A stretch of 64,000 nt of DNA from Reticulascus tulasneorum. Its lineage: Eukaryota; Ascomycota; Sordariomycetes; Glomerellales; Reticulascaceae. The stretch is from positions 2,852,001 to 2,916,000 of the forward strand of contig LSAX01000004.1 of the NCBI GenBank assembly GCA_001557505.1. Reading direction: 5' to 3'. The notes under the pieces are model-generated. The model ran no database searches, was not told the origin of the DNA, and worked only from the letters and a program-made list of their open reading frames with translations. A program made the translations under genes and the position numbers. Every line of letters starts with the position of its first letter. The first letter of the stretch is position 1. Below, piece after piece: positions 23,070 through 34,603 of this stretch.

Positions 23070-25052
23070 TTAGACAAACGTGAACTCATCCAATCTGTCC
23101 TGCATCTGTGGCCACAAATCACCTCCCATTAGACCTTGGACGAAAGCAGGGCCGATCAGTTTATAGCATCCGCCTTCGCCACTCTGCCTCACTACCAGAG
23201 GGACTTCCAGCCCGGACACGAGCATGACAATATCGCCATTGCGAATAGAAGCCGGAGCCGTGCCCATATAACCGTCATTGGTAATAAAGAAGGTGTTTGC
23301 TCTGCTGGCGAGCTGAACATGGCTATCGAAGAGCGAGGCATCGGGGTCCTGGTTTATCGCTTCGTATATCTTCCATTCGTCTGTCTGTGTCAAGTGATGA
23401 AGCGACGAAGGTAGCCAGGAAGGCGTAGTCGAGTACGGCTTGAGTTGAGCTTCCAGTGCGGCCATCCCTAGGCTGGAAGAAGGCTGCGTCGCGCTAAGTA
23501 AACTCTGCCACCTGGTGAAACCCTTCATGAGATCCTTGAGCTTGGAAGAGCTGTCGGGCACTAGGGTGATGTCCTGTAGCAGTATTCTGAAGAGCGCATG
23601 TAGATGGGATTGCTTGTTTCCGTATTTACTTGGCATGCCCATTGACGAAAGAAACATTCGCGTGCTCCAGAGCTTGATCCATTCCTGATAGGCCCTGATG
23701 TTGTTTGCTACTTGCTCGGCGTGCACAATGTCCATGCGATCGTAGCTCAATGGAAATGGACTCCCGAGATAGGGCGAACGGTCCGCCCGGAGCTCTACGG
23801 TGTCAACCCTCGCTCCCACGACCGTAAGGCGCCGGCCATCGTCCGAAAACCCGTACATGGGTCTGGAATCTGGCCCGGATGCACTGAACGCCTTTGCTTC
23901 AACGGGAGGCGGTGGTAAAGTTTCTGGCCAAGTCGGTGCCCAGGATGGCCAGTTCTCCCGGGATTCAAGGCCATTAACGAAGTCCAAAATCCAGAGGCTG
24001 TCATCTTGCTCGATAGCCAGTCGGGCTGCTTCCGCGTAGACTTGGGCAGCAGGCTTTGCATAGTCCACCGCGGGAAGGGCCGCCCCTAGCTTTTTAAGCA
24101 CTGCATGTAAGCCAAACACGCGGTCTCTCGGCTCCATGCACTGTCTTTGCAAAGTCCTCGTGACAATCGTGGTGATTACTTTCTCGGGAGTAGGATTGGC
24201 GACTCGAGGTGCTTCCGCTCGCGAAGACAGTGCAGCTGCGAGGTACTGATGGGCGGACATGATACCGTCGAAGGCGGACAGGATGTCATACTTTCCAGTC
24301 TTGTTTTCAAGCGCCCTCAAACTGTCGACCGCGTAGACTAAAACATCCCAAGAGATCCTGGCATTGCCACAGATCACTAAAGCATCCTGGGCCAAGGCAA
24401 CTTCCTGAAGCGTCCAAACCCTATTAAACCAGGATCGCTCGTATAGGTCTTTAAAGATTTCGAAGGGATTTCCGATCAGTTGTCCAACATCTATGAATAT
24501 CGTTAGAGGGGAAATGAGTTCATGTGAGCTCCGACGTTTACCTTGGAGGCGTTCAAACCTCTGCTTCGCAAAGGCATGTCGCGCCTCATCATCAGCATTT
24601 GCGATCTCCTTGAACTGGTCCAGGAATGCAATAGCAAGATCGGTGATAGCAGCACCGGGTCCAAGCCAGATGAGGACGAGTTGCGCAGTGCTGTATATGT
24701 CTCCCATAAGCTGAACTTGGACGGATTTCTCATCATTTGATGTTTGATCAATGCAGATGGCATCAATCCATAGAACACGTTTCGTGTGTTTAAGACGCAG
24801 GTGCCGCAAGGCACTCTCGCAATTCGTTGTTACCTCTAATAATTTGCCATGGCAGCGTATCCCAGCTCTTTCATTTACATCGCCCCAGGCATACGAGAGC
24901 GCCTGATAGTGTGCACGACTGTCAAGATCAACAACAGACAGCTCGATATCGATGGGAGATGAGTGCGAGGTGCTTGGTGAAAGGGTCAGTGTCCGGATCG
25001 ACCTGGGATTCTTCAATGGCACATGCCGGTACTTCTGCGCCGAGAGATTCAT
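23070..25052 (-). CDS. HET-domain (heterokaryon incompatibility) protein
   Basis: The N-terminal half is a HET domain (about residues 45-200) with the three diagnostic blocks: YQALSYAWGD (49-58), LWIDAICIDQ (94-103) and the MGDIYSTAQLVLIWLG stretch (117-131), followed by RSWFNRVWTLQEVALA. HET domains trigger cell death or growth arrest in non-self recognition between fungal individuals; the domain is TIR-like in fold. The C-terminal half shows no recognised repeat or NACHT/NTPase domain. A probable intron at 24541-24491 (51 bp, GTAAAC donor, CTAAC branch, CATAG acceptor) is in frame and free of stops. Spliced, the protein has 643 residues; unspliced, 660. The gene faces away from GEP4 across a 575-bp promoter region. 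Its partner or trigger is unknown. Confidence 0.9.
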   Translation of the reverse strand: MNLSAQKYRHVPLKNPRSIRTLTLSPSTSHSSPIDIELSVVDLDSRAHYQALSYAWGDVNERAGIRCHGKLLEVTTNCESALRHLRLKHTKRVLWIDAICIDQTSNDEKSVQVQLMGDIYSTAQLVLIWLGPGAAITDLAIAFLDQFKEIANADDEARHAFAKQRFERLQGKRRSSHELISPLTIFIDVGQLIGNPFEIFKDLYERSWFNRVWTLQEVALAQDALVICGNARISWDVLVYAVDSLRALENKTGKYDILSAFDGIMSAHQYLAAALSSRAEAPRVANPTPEKVITTIVTRTLQRQCMEPRDRVFGLHAVLKKLGAALPAVDYAKPAAQVYAEAARLAIEQDDSLWILDFVNGLESRENWPSWAPTWPETLPPPPVEAKAFSASGPDSRPMYGFSDDGRRLTVVGARVDTVELRADRSPYLGSPFPLSYDRMDIVHAEQVANNIRAYQEWIKLWSTRMFLSSMGMPSKYGNKQSHLHALFRILLQDITLVPDSSSKLKDLMKGFTRWQSLLSATQPSSSLGMAALEAQLKPYSTTPSWLPSSLHHLTQTDEWKIYEAINQDPDASLFDSHVQLASRANTFFITNDGYMGTAPASIRNGDIVMLVSGLEVPLVVRQSGEGGCYKLIGPAFVQGLMGGDLWPQMQDRLDEFTFV

Positions 25053-25627
25053 GATTCAATGAGAATATAAATAAATTCACGGAGGAGGACCGAGGACATG
25101 TCAGAAGGGTAGGTAGGGGAGACCCTGCATATATACGGAAAGGATGCGGCTGAAGATATTCTCATGCAATGCCCCTGGGCCTTGCTAGACTGCATAATCC
25201 AAGCGGCTGCTGTGAAACTTATGACCTGCCTAACGTGCCATCCAGTGTACTGGTGAAGGGCCAATTGTTTCATGGAGCCAGACGTAGTCGCTTCTTACGC
25301 AAGTAAGGTCCTCCCAGCTTGCAGATCAGTCACTTGCAACCGGACTAGGAGCCACGATGCGCCAGAGCGGCTTGAATGACAAGTGTAACTTGCATTTGGT
25401 GTCCCCGCCAGACTAAGAGAGAGTTGATGGGGTGGGGGTGGTGTCGCCCACCTCAAGCTGAAGCCTCAGGCTATCCAGGCACGGACAGCAGATATTACAG
25501 CGGATGACGGCGGCTGCATGGCGTCTACCTAGCGCTAGAATTCATTTTACAACGTCTTTGGTGTCGACAGCTAAATTGTATTGAAAATGTCTACATCAAA
25601 ACAAACACGTCTCACAGCATGGACAAA
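25053..25627. other. Divergent promoter region between HET and GEP4-like genes
   Basis: Upstream DNA for two divergent genes. No coding exon recognised. An in-frame ATG at 25619 could start the GEP4-like protein three codons earlier than the start chosen here. Confidence 0.6.
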
Positions 25628-26374
25628 ATGAACCTCAATCTCTCAGCGTCCTTACACGTGTTCAAATTGATCACGCGGCCTTCATTATGCCTTCCTCACC
25701 ACACCGTATCAACCTTCAATGACCTGCCGATTCCTCTTGACAAAGCATTCGCTGGACAGGGTCGAAAAGTCGATATTAGAGCCGTGGTCTTGGACAAGGA
25801 TGACTGCTTTGCGTACCCGCACACAAATGAAATCTACAAACCCTATGAGGTATGTCATCGCGACATGATGCCGGGTGCTTTCCAATTGCTAAACTACTAA
25901 AGACCCGGTTTGAGGAGTTGAGGGCGGCGTATCCTGGACGACGCTTGTTGATTGTGTCGAATACAGCTGGTGCTAGCACCTATGACACGCGGCATGACCT
26001 GGGAAAAGAGCTTAAAAAGGCCACTGGGATAGCTGTGCTGCCTCATAGTGTCAAGAAGCCAGGCTGTGGACCAGAGGTCATGGAGTATTTTCGGAGCCAT
26101 CCCGAGACTGGCGTGACTCACCCATCCCAGATTGCTGTAGTGGGTGATAGGCTCGCGACCGATGTAATGATGGCGAACAATATGGGCAGTTGGGGCTTCT
26201 GGGTCAAAGATGGAGTCGTCCCTTTGAGTGAAAAGAGCATAGTAGGGACCAGTGTGCTATTCATTGCAACATGTACTAACTTTGACTCAGTTCTCGAGAT
26301 TGGAGAGGAGGCTAGCTGCCAGCCTTTTGGCTAGAGGGTATCGCTCACCAGACCCTCAGAGCCCCTTCGAGTAA
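25628..26374 (+). CDS. gep4: GEP4-like mitochondrial phosphatidylglycerophosphatase, three exons
   Basis: Exons 25628-25849, 25903-26241 and 26291-26374; introns of 53 and 49 bp, the second with a perfect TACTAAC branch; 214 residues. This is a HAD-superfamily phosphatase of the YqeG/GEP4 type. It shows motif I DKDDC (56-60, nucleophile Asp56), motif II VSNTAG (92-97), the KKPGCG lysine motif and motif IV VGDRLATD. GEP4 dephosphorylates phosphatidylglycerophosphate to phosphatidylglycerol in the mitochondrial matrix, the second step of cardiolipin synthesis. The start MNLNLSASL matches the usual family N-terminus; an in-frame ATG three codons upstream is possible. The second splice restores the family C-terminus (FSRLERRLA then GYRSPDPQSPFE); reading through would stop after an unrelated tail. 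Confidence 0.9.
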
Positions 26375-26719
26375 AGGCATCCAAACTAGGTGCTTCATCC
26401 GATCTCTGTTATGAGCTTGTGTCAGGCACTTGCCTCACAGAATTGAGATTTCCGGTGAATGTCAAGCTCGCTTCAGAATGCAGCCTTTCACTCGGCTGAG
26501 CCAAGCAACATTCACCGCAACCCTCTCCCACTTACCAAGGTACAAATTCAAAACCTCTTCAGCTTTCTCTCGAATTCTTCTACCTTTGCAGCTCCCTACA
26601 ACTTTTCCTCTTTTCATTCTTCCTTTAAGGTATCGATCTCAGCCTTACCGAACAGGACCTTTCACATCACCTTTCTCTCCTCTACCACATTCCGTGAGAA
26701 CGCTTAAAGCAGCAGTATC
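26375..26719. other. Short intergenic region and 5' leader of the SANT-like gene
   Basis: CT-rich DNA typical of a fungal promoter and leader. No separate gene seen. Confidence 0.6.
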
Positions 26720-27630
26720 ATGGGCGGCAAAGTCTGGTCTTTTGAGGAAGAACGCTGCTTCTGGCGCTTCATCATCCCTCAATCAAAGAAACGACTTGGT
26801 ATTCACCAAGCAAATCCGGGACTAGAATGGAAGGACCTTGCTCCAATCATGCAGGCGCACATGGGGGACGACAGCCGACGGCGCTATACCGGTTTGATGC
26901 TCTGTGAGTAGTGCCTCCGTGCAGTCATTAGTTTCGCCCAGGCTAATCTAGTCAGTTGAGCATTACTTCCAGAACATTGAGAAACAACGCGTCTCACCTA
27001 AAGCAAGTGTCTTCGTTCATGAATATCTTCGAAGACTCCGTACGTTCCCCTAGTCACAGCCCCTCAGTCCTCACTCTCCTCTTGTCCTGTGTCATGATAC
27101 TAACTGGCACTGAAGGCGATGAGCCAGGATCTGCTATTGGTCAGACTCCTACGATTCTTCAATCCGCAGCCAACTACAACAACGAGGAAGAATCCGCTGC
27201 CCCTGAATACAAGGGCCCTACTGCACCAGTTCGCACTATGGATCCAACCGTTGGCGGCCAAGCGCAGCATGTCGAGCGCAAGAATTCCGAACCCCGTGAG
27301 TTCCGAATCTCGGGTAATGAAACTCCGTCGAATTCCACGCTTGGTGACCTCGAACTGAACACTCACCTCTTGCCCACCACAAGTCAACGCATCTCTCCTA
27401 ACCCACCACTGACTGCCGCCAACCTGGGCCACTTGAACCGAGAACATGCTATCGCGTACCGACCAGACCTCTTTCAGAATTTTAGACATGATAATTCTGC
27501 GTGTCACCCGGCCCAATCTCCTGCCCGCTTCTCCGATAGAGCATTGCAGAAGAGCGAGAGATTGACACAAATCAGGGAGGAAGAGGATCTCGAAGACGGC
27601 GAGATTTATGAGCGCCCAGCAAAGAACTAG
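26720..27630 (+). CDS. Small SANT/Myb-like fungal protein, three exons
   Basis: Exons 26720-26903, 26956-27039 and 27116-27630; GT-AG introns of 52 and 76 bp; 260 residues. The N-terminal 90 residues are a conserved fungal SANT/Myb-like module: MGGKVWSFEEERCFWRFIIP with spaced tryptophans, then DLAPIMQAHMGDDSRRRYTG and, after splicing, LFEHYFQNIEKQRVSP and HEYLRRLR. The rest is low-complexity and charged, ending in REEEDLEDGEIYERP. The Trp-spaced helices suggest DNA or chromatin binding, but the exact role is unknown. It lies downstream of GEP4 on the same strand, with no sign of co-transcription. Confidence 0.82.
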
Positions 27631-27978
27631 CCGCGTTTTGTTCTGCCAAAGGATCTTCGTGATTGAACTGAAGTCCAGTTGCTGCACATGGGATGTTGTT
27701 AGCTGTTTGGCGTGAGTGCAAAGGGATCAATGGAAGCATTCGGCGTAAATAGATATCTGGACACAGTGCACGGCGTACAGGAAGCCTGTCAGAGGGCTCT
27801 TTTCCGTAGTTCTCCTTAAAACCCACTTTCACCCCCGAGATCTACTTTGGTAAAAGATGCAGTCTAAAGTGAGGGACGCAGGCTGACTAAGCTCGCATGC
27901 ATCCAGAACCCTGCATAGATAGACGTAGATGTGAGGAGTGAAGATTCACAGACAACAACCGAATCAAGCCAGTGAATA
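27631..27978. other. Intergenic region between SANT-like gene and cutC
   Basis: 3' flank of one gene and promoter of the next, both on the + strand. No other feature seen. Confidence 0.6.
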
Positions 27979-28749
27979 ATGGCCACTCCCCTCGAGATCC
28001 CAGTCTTTAGTCCAGCCTCAGCAATAGAAGCCCAGTTCATTGGAGCAAGCCGCATAGAACTCAACGCCAAAGGCTCCTATCCATCCGGCGGGCTTACACC
28101 GCAACATGCAGATCTAGCCGCCATAACCTCGGATCTCACGATCCCCGTCCGTGTCATGATTCGGCCTCGCGGAGCTCCTACTAGCTTTCCAGATTTCATC
28201 TACTCTGATGTTGAGTTCTCTGAAATGCTAAGCGGCGTTGAGTCCGCCGCTCCGCTTCTCAATCCGTCTCGCGGGGATGGCTTCGTCTTTGGAATCTTGA
28301 TACAAGACACAGAAGGGGGGAGGGTCAAAGTTGATGTGGAGCGGAACAGAGAGCTGGTCAAAAAGGCTGGGATGCGGTGTGCGTTCCACCGCGCTTTCGA
28401 TGATGTGATTGGTGCTGCTGGGCCAAGCACGGAGGCGTGGGAGCAGGCTTTGGAGGATGTGATCTCCTGTGGGTTTGATGCTATTCTTACGTCGGGGGGA
28501 CCGGGCAATGCGGCGAATAACTTGGATGTGCTCGCGAACATTGTGAACAAGGCTAGCGAGAGGATAGAGATCATTGTGGGAGGAGGAGTACGGAGCACGA
28601 ACATCAGGAGTATCTTGCAAAAGCTCGGTACGAGAAATGGAGTTTGGGCACATTCGTCATGCCTGACCGCCGGGGGAACAGATTATGCTGTTGAGTCAGT
28701 AGAGGCTAAGAGCTTACTTGAGCAACTCCAGCCCTTAGATCAACATTGA
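27979..28749 (+). CDS. cutC: CutC family protein
   Basis: Single exon, 256 residues, close to the usual CutC length. The TIM-barrel family is recognised from RIELNAKGSYPSGGLTPQHA (45-64 region), VMIRPRG, VFGILIQDTEGG with the Asp-rich strand after it, FHRAFDDV, DAILTSGG and IEIIVGGGVRSTN. CutC was named for copper homeostasis in bacteria; in eukaryotes it is a cytosolic protein of uncertain enzymatic role. It is convergent with the GMC oxidoreductase gene, 93 bp apart. Confidence 0.93.
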   Translation: MATPLEIPVFSPASAIEAQFIGASRIELNAKGSYPSGGLTPQHADLAAITSDLTIPVRVMIRPRGAPTSFPDFIYSDVEFSEMLSGVESAAPLLNPSRGDGFVFGILIQDTEGGRVKVDVERNRELVKKAGMRCAFHRAFDDVIGAAGPSTEAWEQALEDVISCGFDAILTSGGPGNAANNLDVLANIVNKASERIEIIVGGGVRSTNIRSILQKLGTRNGVWAHSSCLTAGGTDYAVESVEAKSLLEQLQPLDQH

Positions 28750-28842
28750 CGATAATATCGATGTTGGAGTAGATCCGTATCAGAGCATGTTCCCTTCATA
28801 TATGCTATCTCTATATGCGAGAGCTGTTCTACTTACCGACCA

Positions 28843-30962
28843 CTATGCATGTCTCGCCTTAATAATATCAGCAGCCTTCTCCGCGATTGCGTATATGGTA
28901 CTGCAAGGATGGGCTCCTGGAATCAGCGGCATGATCGAACTGTCCGCCACGCTCAACCCCGTAACCCCATACACCAGCAAATCGGGGCTCACCACGCCTC
29001 CCAAGTCCTTCGGCGACATCGCGCATGTTCCGCTCATGTGCGCCGTCGTGCTCCTCGTCCCCCTCCTCACGGCATCGAGCAGCGCCTCGTCCGTAGTGAT
29101 GCTTGATCCCGGGGTCTGCTCCACCGGCGAAAGCGTCTTCATCGACGGAGTCTGGTGGAAGCGGCGCACGAAACGGACGTTCTCGGCGGCGATGGCGACG
29201 TCTACGGGGTTGACGAATGTGTTGTAGTCGACGATGGGCTCGGCGTACTTGTTGGCTGTGTTGAGCAAGACAGTGCCCCGAGAGACCTGGCAGCTGTTAG
29301 TATGAAGGTGCAGGGAGAGGGGAGGGAGGGACCGACTTCTTTCATGAGGACAATGGAACCTGCTCCGCTCGCGGCGATGGGGAACTCGAGTACCGCGTTG
29401 TCTTCTCGACTGATGGAATCAGCGAGAAGGGTACGCTGTGCTTCGTAACCTTTCAGTTGCTCGGCAGTGTAACCAACCGGGAGATACTGCTTGACAACTT
29501 GGGACTTGTAGCTATTGACAATCTTCTCCCATCCGGTAGGACTCAGGACCTTGAGGGGAATGAGGCCGGCAGTGTTACCAGTTGTCTGCGAGAGTGGTCC
29601 TGTGGTACAAGGTCAGTAACGACCGAGGAGCTTCATGTGGATCCAATACATACCTCTTCTATTCTTCGTCCATTCATCCTGAATCCAAGCCGCGAATGTG
29701 GCATTCGCGTACGCTCCTTCCGGGTTTGGCCAGACGTTCGTGTTATCTGTGGATCATCAGCCATGTGAATCGCGGGTAACATGTTCGAGAGCCTTACATT
29801 TGAAACTCACGCTTCCCGCAGGGTGGTCCTGCAAGTTGCCGCCTACACCGGGCAGATCGGAGACAACTGCGATATTCGCCTTTGACAGTAAAGCAGCGGG
29901 GCCAACTCCGCTTCGCTGGAGGACCTGGGGGCTGTGCAGGGAGCCTGCCGTGATGATGATTTCCTTCTTCGCCGATACAAGAGTTACTTTCTGCCCATCC
30001 GGAGTGTCCCGCTGCTGCATTCGGATGCCGGTCGCGTGCTTCTTGTCGTCAAAGACCACCTCGTTGACTCTCCATCCGGTAAGAATGCTCAGATTCGGCC
30101 GGCTCTGGACAGGGTCCCAGTACTGGTTTCGTGCATACGACCGAGTGACAGTCGTGTTGTCGACAGCAGTCAGGTACCAAAAGACACCATAAGCACGGCC
30201 ATCAGACCCATCGGACTGATGGACTGCCCCAACCTCCGTCAACCCCTTGAACTGAGTCTTAACTCCCGGCCATTGGAACGGGGCGTAGCTTAGATGAATG
30301 GGTCCATCGGTGCCGTACACGCTTGCGTTCCAGGTAATGTTGAACTCCTTAGCCAGTTGCGGCGATGGAGCTTGGAACAGTGTGCTCTTGATGAAATATG
30401 GCAACAAACCCGCCCAACCCCAGCCTGGGTTGCCGAGCTTCTCCCAGTTGTTGTAGTCATCAGCTGCTCCTCGATTCAACATCATGCCATTGATCGTGCT
30501 CCCGCCTCCGACAACATTCGCAGCGTACACGGTTTGCGTGGTGCCAGCCAGGCCCGGCTGCACGACAGACGTGACATTGTACAAGTCCTTCCGGGGATAC
30601 TTGGTTGCACTGTTCGGTTGCAGGACCTGGGTATCGTTGTCGAAGTAGCCATGCTCTACCACCAGGACCGTTGCTAGATGATCATCTCAGTACAACGCGC
30701 ACAAGATCTCAGTCTTACTGCTGACTGGATGGCACGTGGGAAGCTGATGCTACTTACCGGCAGAGTTCTCACTCAGGCGATTGGCGAGAACCAAGCCCGA
30801 CTGTCCACCGCCGACGATGATGTAATCGTAAGAGCTCTGGACCTGACGAGCTGAAATCTGGCGCTCTCGCCATGCTGTCTGGAGCTGGGGGTATGCTGTG
30901 GCTAGTGGTGAGAGCAGAACCAGGGCTGCAGCGCCAGTGAAGGAGATAGATGAGCCAAGCAT
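28843..30962 (-). CDS. Secreted GMC-family FAD oxidoreductase, five exons
   Basis: Exons, read leftwards: 30962-30758, 30673-29798, 29746-29654, 29599-29337 and 29286-28843; introns of 84, 51, 54 and 50 bp; 626 residues. Residues 1-23 form a signal peptide ending ATA. The FAD-binding motif YIIVGGGQSGLVLANRL lies at about 47-63, and the GMC signature region includes NVVGGGSTINGMMLNRG and AGSLHSPQVLQRSGVGP. The C-terminal active-site histidines fall in AHMSGTCAM (His562) and PGAHPCSTIYAIAEKAAD (His605). Family members (aryl-alcohol oxidase, glucose oxidase or dehydrogenase) oxidise alcohols or sugars outside the cell, often supplying peroxide; the substrate is not readable here. The donor of intron 4 is GTCGGT, unusual but required by phase and homology. 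Confidence 0.92.
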
Positions 30963-32139
30963 CTTGAGATGGACGACAAAGATTCGCGATGGTCGTTTTA
31001 GTGTAAGCGGAGCAGAGCATCTCCATATATATCCGAACCCTTCTGTGGCGCATTCTCATTCATGATTGCAATCTCAGAGAAGCGGGCCTCAGCCATGGCA
31101 AGACTGGCTCGAATAATCAGATGTCATACCCAGCTCGGTCATCTGGCAAATCAGCTTCTCACGACAAAGAGCCTCGGATCATGCATCCCGTCACAAACAC
31201 GGCCGCTTGCCAAGCCGCACTGGGGCTCTCGCCTTCCCAGATTGCTGTCCTCCTCATCCTCATCCACAACAGCAATGCTGGTGGCTCACGAGACAGACTT
31301 GGAATCGAACTACACAACCCAGAGGACGTTGTTACTACCTCGTTACAACAGTGTCCGAGGCTCCATTGAGGGAATGATTGTAACACCAAGTTTCCGTCAT
31401 CCAGAAGCGGGAGTCTTGTTGGAGAACCATGGGGAATCTTGCGGGGTCTTGGGTTACAATTGCGGGGGAGCAGGATTTGATGGCTGCAATGTGGTCAGGG
31501 TCAGTGAGAGTTATGGGTGGTAATTCAATATGGATCTTTGCCCTTCACCCAGTTTCTATTTTGCCGCAAATTCTGCACTTTATCCAGTGACTGTGCGATG
31601 TTTCTTGGACTGTCAATTGCCAAGGTTAACCCGGAAAGAGGAAAGAAGCATAAGCATGACTGATCCGAGTATCGGATGACGAGATCAATGACACGCGTGA
31701 AGATGCTGAAGTCAGGGGTCCTAAGTAAGCCAATTCTGAGGCCGAGCGCGATGAGCTACTCCCGCCGTAGAACCGTGAGGTCCAAAGTACCGGCTTGGCA
31801 TGCGGCTGACAGGAATCCATAAGCGGATGCGGAACGACTTGTTACAGACCCCAGCATTTTCGTACCAATTGGACCAGCTAGGTTCACAGTCGTCCTGGTT
31901 TGTTGAAAGGTCCCGTTGGGATTCTCCACTGTCTTCGGGTGATGTTTAAGAGCAGTCAAGAGACATGCAGTCTTTAGTGCTGGTTTAATCACAAGTATTA
32001 TTCTTTTTAATATTATGTGCTAGAAGAGCCATGATGGCAGTAAATGATAGTCCTAAGACAACATTGCTAGTGCATCCTCTTCGCCCAATCCATTACCCAT
32101 AGACAGGGTTAACACCTGCATCCCTCCTTTTCTCTTAGC
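30963..32139. other. Intergenic region between alkaline phosphatase and GMC genes
   Basis: Promoter of the GMC gene on its left side and 3' flank of the alkaline phosphatase on its right. One 153-codon frame at 31062-31523 shows no family resemblance. No other feature recognised. Confidence 0.55.
31025..31032 (-). promoter_or_regulatory. TATA-like element of the GMC gene
   Basis: ATATATAT about 65 bp upstream of the GMC oxidoreductase ATG, a plausible TATA position. Based on sequence and distance only. Confidence 0.3.
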
Positions 32140-34463
32140 TTATGCCTTAGTCTTCATCGATCGTCTCCTCTTGGTACCGCAACCAGCAGTCGGCTGCGCC
32201 AAGCCAAGGCAGTTGGCCATCTTGTAGAAGATGTCAACGTTGTTGTAAACACCACCAAACGTCTCCTGGCACGGGCCCATCGCGAAGACAGCAACATCGG
32301 TGAGCGAATGAACGCCCTGCGCCTCGTTGGTAGGAATGGTGCCGTTGACGATGAAGCCGTCGGGGTTATCTTTGGGATTGACGTAGTAGTCGGACGTGTT
32401 GGTGGCTGGGGTAGCGGGGAGGCGAGGTGTGGCGTGGAGCTTGTAGTTCTCGCGGTGGTCGGGGTTGGCACCGAAGCCGGCAGCGATGGCGTATCGCGGG
32501 TTCCAATTGAGGGGGAAGTTGGGTCCGGTGTTGTAGCTGACGCCTGGGTTCTCCACGGTGTATTGGGAGAGACCAGAGCTGGCATAGGTACCGACGGCCT
32601 TTCGCTTTTGGCGGTCTGCCTGCTGCTCGGAGAGGTACTTGGTGTCGGCGTTGCCAAAGACACTATATCAAGGTTAGCCAGACTCCCAGGAAGATGACGG
32701 TAACCTAGTAAACCTACTCGAAGCCATGGCCGTGGTCAGAAGAGACGACGATGAGAGTCTCCTCAAGGATCCCAAGCTCGGTGAGCTTCTCAATGGTGGC
32801 TTTAATGGTGTCGTCGAGCTCAAGTAGGTCACCAAGAGCGCGGTCGTAGTCAAGAACGTGCATTTGCTTGTCGATCGAGGCAGCCTCAGACATGAGGAAG
32901 AAGCCCTTGTCGCCACCACGGGTGTGGAGAATCTCAACGGCTTTCAAAGTCATCTCCTTAAGGCCAGGGAGATCGAGGGCGGCGCTGGCGTTTCCAGTAG
33001 GATCGTTCTTTAGAAGAGCCAGGTTTTCCGGCAAGATGTTTCGGTCAATCCAAACCGGAAGGTTGGACTGGCAGAAGATACCAAGAGTCTTCTCACTTGG
33101 GTCAGCAGCCGCAAGGGATGTTTTGTTGAGAGCGATGTTGTAGCCCTTGTTGGCGAACTCGGCGTAGTAGTCCTTGCCCAAATAGGACCCCTTGCCGGGG
33201 AAGAACTGCTCAGCACCTCCGCCGAAATAAGCATCAGGGCCATTCATCTTGGTCCAAGAGTAGTTGCTCTGGCCGTTGAGAGCCTGATCAATCAAGGGAC
33301 CGTAGAACCCTCGGGATCGAGTGTGGGCAGTCAGGGCAATGGGGGTGGCATCGGCGATGAAGGCAGTAGAGACAGCGCCCCATGCAGAGCCCTAGTATCT
33401 TGTCAGTAACAGTTCATGCTTTGCATCTAATACTCGCGCCTGGTTCTGGTGTTTGAGCAGCGGTCTGGCAAGGAGTGCAACTTACCCAGATACGGGTGAT
33501 CAGCTCAACAATGGTCTCCACCTTGGGGTCGTCATAGGCATCAGGCGAGGAATCGGCGTACACGCTAAAACGTATCACATCAGTCACAGGCTCTTGCGTA
33601 CTCGTGTTGCAGTACTCACCCCATGGCGTTAACAGTGCTCTTGTGACCAGTGTACAGAGCAGAGGCGGAGTTGGCCGAATCCGTGATGTAGCTGTCAATC
33701 GAGTGGGTCATTTGGTGACCGAGGACAGGGAACTTGTCAAGCTGCAGGGTGGTCTGGTATTTGCCATTGATGCTCTTGTGTCCAAGGAGACGGGCGGCAG
33801 TGATCTTTGCCCCAAGTTAGTAAACCAATTGGTATCTTATGAAGCTGAGAGTGGGTATAATCACCATGTTGGTAGTCATGCCGTCACCTGTAGATTGCAT
33901 TAGTTGTCTGAGTTACACACTGACAAAAGGTGAGGGCCCGTACCGATAAAGAAGATGACGTTCTTGGCCTTCTTCTGGGTAGCCAATGGCCGTACAAGCC
34001 AGTTGGCGGTTGTGGTCTGGCCGCCGTAGTAGGAGAGTGTGACAACATAGTTGCCGGGCTCGTACAGGGCGATTCGTCGGTAGGCTTTGGATGCGACATT
34101 GACGACAGTCTTCTGCTTGGCGTCTTCGGCGTAGAGATCCTCGTACCAACCGAATGTCCATTTCTCAAGCTCTGGCTCCTCGACGTCGAAGAACTCGGTG
34201 AAGCTGGTGGCAGCAGCACCCTCTTTAGCGATCGAGACAGTGAACGCCTCGTCCGGAACGCCGTTGTTGTAGGCCTCGGAACCGTTCACCGGAGCATGGA
34301 CCTCGACTCGGAGGTCGAAGTATTGGCCAGGCAGGAAGTCGGACTGATCGGGCGGCAGAACGCAGCCGAGATCAGGACAGGTACCGAGTCGCTGGTAGGT
34401 CTGCGCGGCGACGAGCGACAGCGACGCAGCCAGGACGGCAATTTTGCTGAATTGGGCCACCAT
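32140..34463 (-). CDS. Secreted alkaline phosphatase, six exons
   Basis: Exons, read leftwards: 34463-33944, 33887-33865 (only 23 bp), 33804-33620, 33564-33486, 33391-32718 and 32662-32140; all introns GT-AG and phases agree; 667 residues. Residues 1-20 form a signal peptide ending VAAQ. A beta-rich region precedes the catalytic domain. The alkaline phosphatase core is marked by VIFFIGDGM (Asp metal ligand, joined across intron 1), TDSANSASALYTG with nucleophile Ser224, SEAASIDKQMH and SSDHGHGFD. It hydrolyses phosphomonoesters outside the cell using two zinc and one magnesium ion. The C-terminus ends in a basic KRRR tail. A CACGTG hexamer and a TATA-like sequence lie upstream, which would suit phosphate-starvation control through a NUC-1/PHO4-type factor, as inference. 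Confidence 0.92.
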
Positions 34464-34595
34464 TTTAGGCTCTTCTCCGTGTCAATTGACTATTTTTGGG
34501 AGAAGGTAGCTTGCGGGGTGCGCAAATAGACGAGGAAGAGAGGGGAGGAGTAGAGCTTTCAAAGCTTGGGGGAAGCTTCCTGCAGGGTGTCACGA

Positions 34596-34603
34596 ATTAT
34601 ATA
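34596..34603 (-). promoter_or_regulatory. TATA-like element of the alkaline phosphatase gene
   Basis: TATATAAT on the minus strand, about 133 bp before the ATG at 34463. Position and sequence fit a TATA box; not tested. Confidence 0.3.

Noticed and set aside
31062..31523. 153-codon + strand frame
   Set aside because: Overlaps the GMC promoter and has no recognisable features beyond a serine run.
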